Shown here: one piece after another, positions 4,142 to 6,336 of the stretch
How positions within the stretch are numbered: the first letter of the stretch is position 1
How the letters are laid out: each line of letters starts with the position of its first letter
Origin: Acidobacteriaceae bacterium
Lineage (GTDB): Bacteria; Acidobacteriota; Terriglobia; Terriglobales; Acidobacteriaceae
Reading direction: 5' to 3'
Assembly: GCA_030040395.1 (NCBI GenBank)
Contig: JASHTU010000255.1
Location: forward strand, 1-6,336
DNA length: 6,336 nucleotides
Made by a program: the position numbers and the translations under genes
The notes under the pieces: model-generated
Seen by the model: only the letters and a program-made list of their open reading frames with translations
Databases searched by the model: none
What the model was told of the DNA's origin: nothing

Positions 4142-6336
4142 ATGTCTTTGAGGCTTTCCCGCTGTGGCGTTCACTCTTCGATCTCCGCAAGCATTAAGAC
4201 ACTGACGAAGTTTGTCTTCTTCCTGGCGCCAACCGCGGTCTTGTTGGCCCAGACGCCCACCCCGGTCCCGGTGCTCACCTGGCGCTACGATTTGACCCAC
4301 GCCGGGGCCAACACGCAAGAGACGGCCCTTACGCCGGATAACGTGAACGTGAACTCCTTCGGCAAGTTATTCTCTCTTTCTGTCGACAGCACGGTCTACG
4401 CGCAGCCACTCTACGCGCCCGGACTGAAGATGAGCGACGGCCAGCTGCACAACGTGCTCTTCGTCTGCACGGAAAATGACTCGATCTACGCATTCGATGC
4501 GGATTCGAACGGCGGCGCGGACGCAAACCCCATTTGGCATATCAGCCTGCTCACCGCCGCGTATGGAGCAGGCGCGGGAGCGACCCCCCAGTCCCCGGAG
4601 AGTACGGGTGAGGGGGATATCGGTCCGACCATCGGCATCACCGGCACGCCTACGATCAACCTCGCCACCAATACGATGTATGTGGTGGCCGCAACGGAGG
4701 AGAGCGGCGCTTATTACTCGCGCTTGCATGCCATCAACATCATTACCGGCGCGGAGCAACCAGGCAGCCCCGTAAATATTACCGCGACCGTGGCCGGCAC
4801 GGGGAACGGGAGTTCCGGTGGAAAACTTACTTTTAGCCCCTTGTGGGAAAATCAGCGCCCCGCGCTGGATTACTACAACGGCTACGTATATATCGGGTAT
4901 GCGGCGCATGGAGACCTGGGCCCATGGCATGGCTGGTTATTCGCCTACAACGCGACCACCTTGCAGCAAAGCGCGGCATTATGTCTTTCTCCCAACAGCT
5001 ACGGCTCCGGGGTGTGGTCATCGGGCGCGGGTCTGCCCATCGACGATGACGCGACAGGCGGGCGGATGTTTGTGGTCACCGGCAATGGCGACCTCTCGAC
5101 CTATCCGCCGTTTAGCTCCAGCTCCGACATAGGCGAAAGCATTCTCGCTATCAGTCTCGCGAACGGCGAGCTGACGCCGACGGATGCATTCACTCCATAC
5201 CTGTTTCAGACCCTCAACGATCACGATTGGGACGAAGGATCGGGCGGCATCCTCATGGTTCCGGACCAGCAGGGAGCCTATCCCCACATTCTCGTGCAGG
5301 GCGGCAAGGAGGGGGAGATTCTGGTGCTGAATCGCGACCACCTCGGCGGCAATCTCTCCACGGCGTCATCGAACAGCACGGCGCTTCAGGACATTCCAGC
5401 ATGTCCGCCGACGTCGAATTCGTCCGTCTCCACATGCAACGCTGATTTTTCTACAGGCGTGACGCCTCAGGGGGAAGGCTACTGGAATACGCCTGCGTAC
5501 TGGAACGGCAACGTGTACGCCTGGCCGGAGTTCGGATCGCCGATGGAGTTCACGATGAACAGCGGCGTGATGAACACCACGCCATCGAGCGTGGGCAGCA
5601 TGACTTCGTCCTTTCCCAGCCCGTCCTTTTCCATTTCCTCCAACGGCGCGCAGGACGGTATCGCGTGGGCGGTGGAATCGGACCAGTTCAACACCGATGG
5701 CCCGGCCGTGCTGTACGCATGGGATGCGAACGACCTTGCTACTCCCATCTACGCGAGCGACACCAACGCTCCGCGCGACTCCGCCGGTCCCGCCAATAAG
5801 TTTTCCATTCCCGTGGTGACAAACGGCAAAGTGTACGTGGCAGCGCAGGGAGAAGTAGATGTGTACGGCCTGCTCAACGGCGAACCAAATGCGTCGGCGC
5901 CTGTTATCACGCCCGATGGAGGCACTTTTGGCGCGGCGCAGACTGTCACCCTTACAACGACGACCGCCTCGGCGGCCATTTACTACACGGTCGATGGCAC
6001 GACTCCAACGCCGGCGTCGACGCTCTATGCAGGTCCGTTCCAGGTCAGCACCGACACAACAGTGAACGCGATTGCAGGCGCCTCCGGGTTCATCCAGAGC
6101 GGCGTGAGCAGCGCAACCTTTAATTTTACGTATCAGACGCCGTCGCCGACCTTCACGCCAGCCGCCGGAACCTATCTTGCCGCACAGCAGGTCACAATCT
6201 CGGACTCTGACGCTAACGCGAAAATCTACTATACGACGAATGGATCGGCGCCATCGGCTTCCTCCAACTTGTATTCGGGATCCATTTCAGTTTCGACCTC
6301 GGAGACCATCGAGGCCATCGCCATCGATCCCAGCTT
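4142..6336 (+). CDS. Exported PQQ-repeat-like beta-propeller protein with C-terminal chitobiase-type domains, 3' end outside the window
   Basis: The frame is open from ATG 4142 to the right edge (731 codons plus 2 nt, no stop). Residues 1-37 form a long signal peptide: basic n-region, core FVFFLAPTAVLLA, likely cleavage near AQ-TPTP. The mature N-terminus, TWRYDLTHAGANTQETALTP, is typical of the acidobacterial family. Propeller-blade motifs follow: NVLFVCTENDSIYAFDAD (104-121), GTPTINLATNTMYVVAA (168-184) with RLHAINIITG, YYNGYVYIGYAAHGD (244-258) with GWLFAYN, ILVQGGKEGEILVLNRD (383-399), NTPAYWNGNVYAW (449-461), and IPVVTNGKVYVAAQGEVDVY (556-575). These are the outer strands of a PQQ/quinoprotein-like propeller, but I see no CxxCH heme site or evident dehydrogenase active site, so enzymatic activity is not supported. 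C421 and C432 could form a disulfide in an insert. At least two CHB_HEX_C domains follow (586-661 and 668 to the edge). A role at the cell surface or outside the cell is likely; the ligand is unknown. Confidence 0.9.
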   Translation, partial: MSLRLSRCGVHSSISASIKTLTKFVFFLAPTAVLLAQTPTPVPVLTWRYDLTHAGANTQETALTPDNVNVNSFGKLFSLSVDSTVYAQPLYAPGLKMSDGQLHNVLFVCTENDSIYAFDADSNGGADANPIWHISLLTAAYGAGAGATPQSPESTGEGDIGPTIGITGTPTINLATNTMYVVAATEESGAYYSRLHAINIITGAEQPGSPVNITATVAGTGNGSSGGKLTFSPLWENQRPALDYYNGYVYIGYAAHGDLGPWHGWLFAYNATTLQQSAALCLSPNSYGSGVWSSGAGLPIDDDATGGRMFVVTGNGDLSTYPPFSSSSDIGESILAISLANGELTPTDAFTPYLFQTLNDHDWDEGSGGILMVPDQQGAYPHILVQGGKEGEILVLNRDHLGGNLSTASSNSTALQDIPACPPTSNSSVSTCNADFSTGVTPQGEGYWNTPAYWNGNVYAWPEFGSPMEFTMNSGVMNTTPSSVGSMTSSFPSPSFSISSNGAQDGIAWAVESDQFNTDGPAVLYAWDANDLATPIYASDTNAPRDSAGPANKFSIPVVTNGKVYVAAQGEVDVYGLLNGEPNASAPVITPDGGTFGAAQTVTLTTTTASAAIYYTVDGTTPTPASTLYAGPFQVSTDTTVNAIAGASGFIQSGVSSATFNFTYQTPSPTFTPAAGTYLAAQQVTISDSDANAKIYYTTNGSAPSASSNLYSGSISVSTSETIEAIAIDPS
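5897..6336 (+). repeat. Tandem chitobiase/hexosaminidase-type domain repeats within the propeller protein
   Basis: Two domains start 82 codons apart (about 5897 and 6143). They align as ITPDGGTFGAAQTVTL / FTPAAGTYLAAQQVTI, IYYTVDGTTP / IYYTTNGSAP, STLYAGPFQVST / SNLYSGSISVST and TTVNAIA / ETIEAIA. The second domain is cut by the window edge, so further copies may follow. The repeats are clear in protein but diverged in DNA, so they are not a recent duplication. Confidence 0.85.

Noticed and set aside
4367..4930. Minus-strand open frame of 187 codons inside the propeller gene
   Set aside because: It is fully antisense to a confidently recognised coding region, and its translation shows no family pattern.
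1..6336. tRNA, rRNA, CRISPR array, insertion sequence or defence operon
   Set aside because: I scanned for tRNA-like cloverleaf pieces, regularly spaced repeats, transposase motifs and terminal inverted repeats on both strands and found none that hold up.

Overview
The window looks like a piece of an Acidobacteriota chromosome or metagenome contig, probably a soil lineage. Three things point there: the GC-rich composition, a YraN protein with the GDVDLIAWQ / LCFVEVKTRTAHD style of sequence that I associate with this phylum, and a secreted PQQ-repeat beta-propeller carrying C-terminal chitobiase/hexosaminidase-type domains, a family common in acidobacterial genomes. The assignment rests on recall of family sequences, not on a search.

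Layout. Positions 1-862 (minus) hold the N-terminal 287 residues of a membrane protein of unknown function that runs off the left edge with no stop codon. A 322-bp GC-rich divergent intergenic region (863-1184) carries its promoter and RBS and a 15-bp tandem repeat. On the plus strand, 1185-1628 encodes a YraN/UPF0102 nuclease-fold protein. Right behind it, 1717-2255 (plus) is the decayed C-terminal end of a GH28 polygalacturonase-like enzyme: all catalytic motifs are missing and the frame breaks at a run of seven G. Converging on it with a 50-bp gap is a secreted protein (2306-3451, minus) with a FecR-like N-terminal stretch and one C-terminal chitobiase-type domain.

A 690-bp region (3452-4141) follows without a convincing standard gene. 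It contains several perfect or near-perfect hairpins, including an overlapping pair of mutually exclusive stems, and a 30-codon ORF whose RBS and first codons look like a diverged copy of the next gene's start. The last gene (4142 to the right edge, plus, 731 codons seen) is a large exported beta-propeller protein with at least two C-terminal chitobiase-type domains.

How they fit together. YraN is a conserved housekeeping-type gene. The rest is accessory: one unknown membrane protein, two exported proteins sharing the same C-terminal domain type on opposite strands, and the remnant of a plant-polysaccharide enzyme. This fits a saprophytic soil bacterium with a plastic secretome. I see no tRNA, rRNA, CRISPR array, transposase or complete mobile element, and no clear new multi-gene system. 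The most interesting leads are the slippery G7 junction in the GH28 remnant and the structured, partly duplicated leader of the propeller gene.
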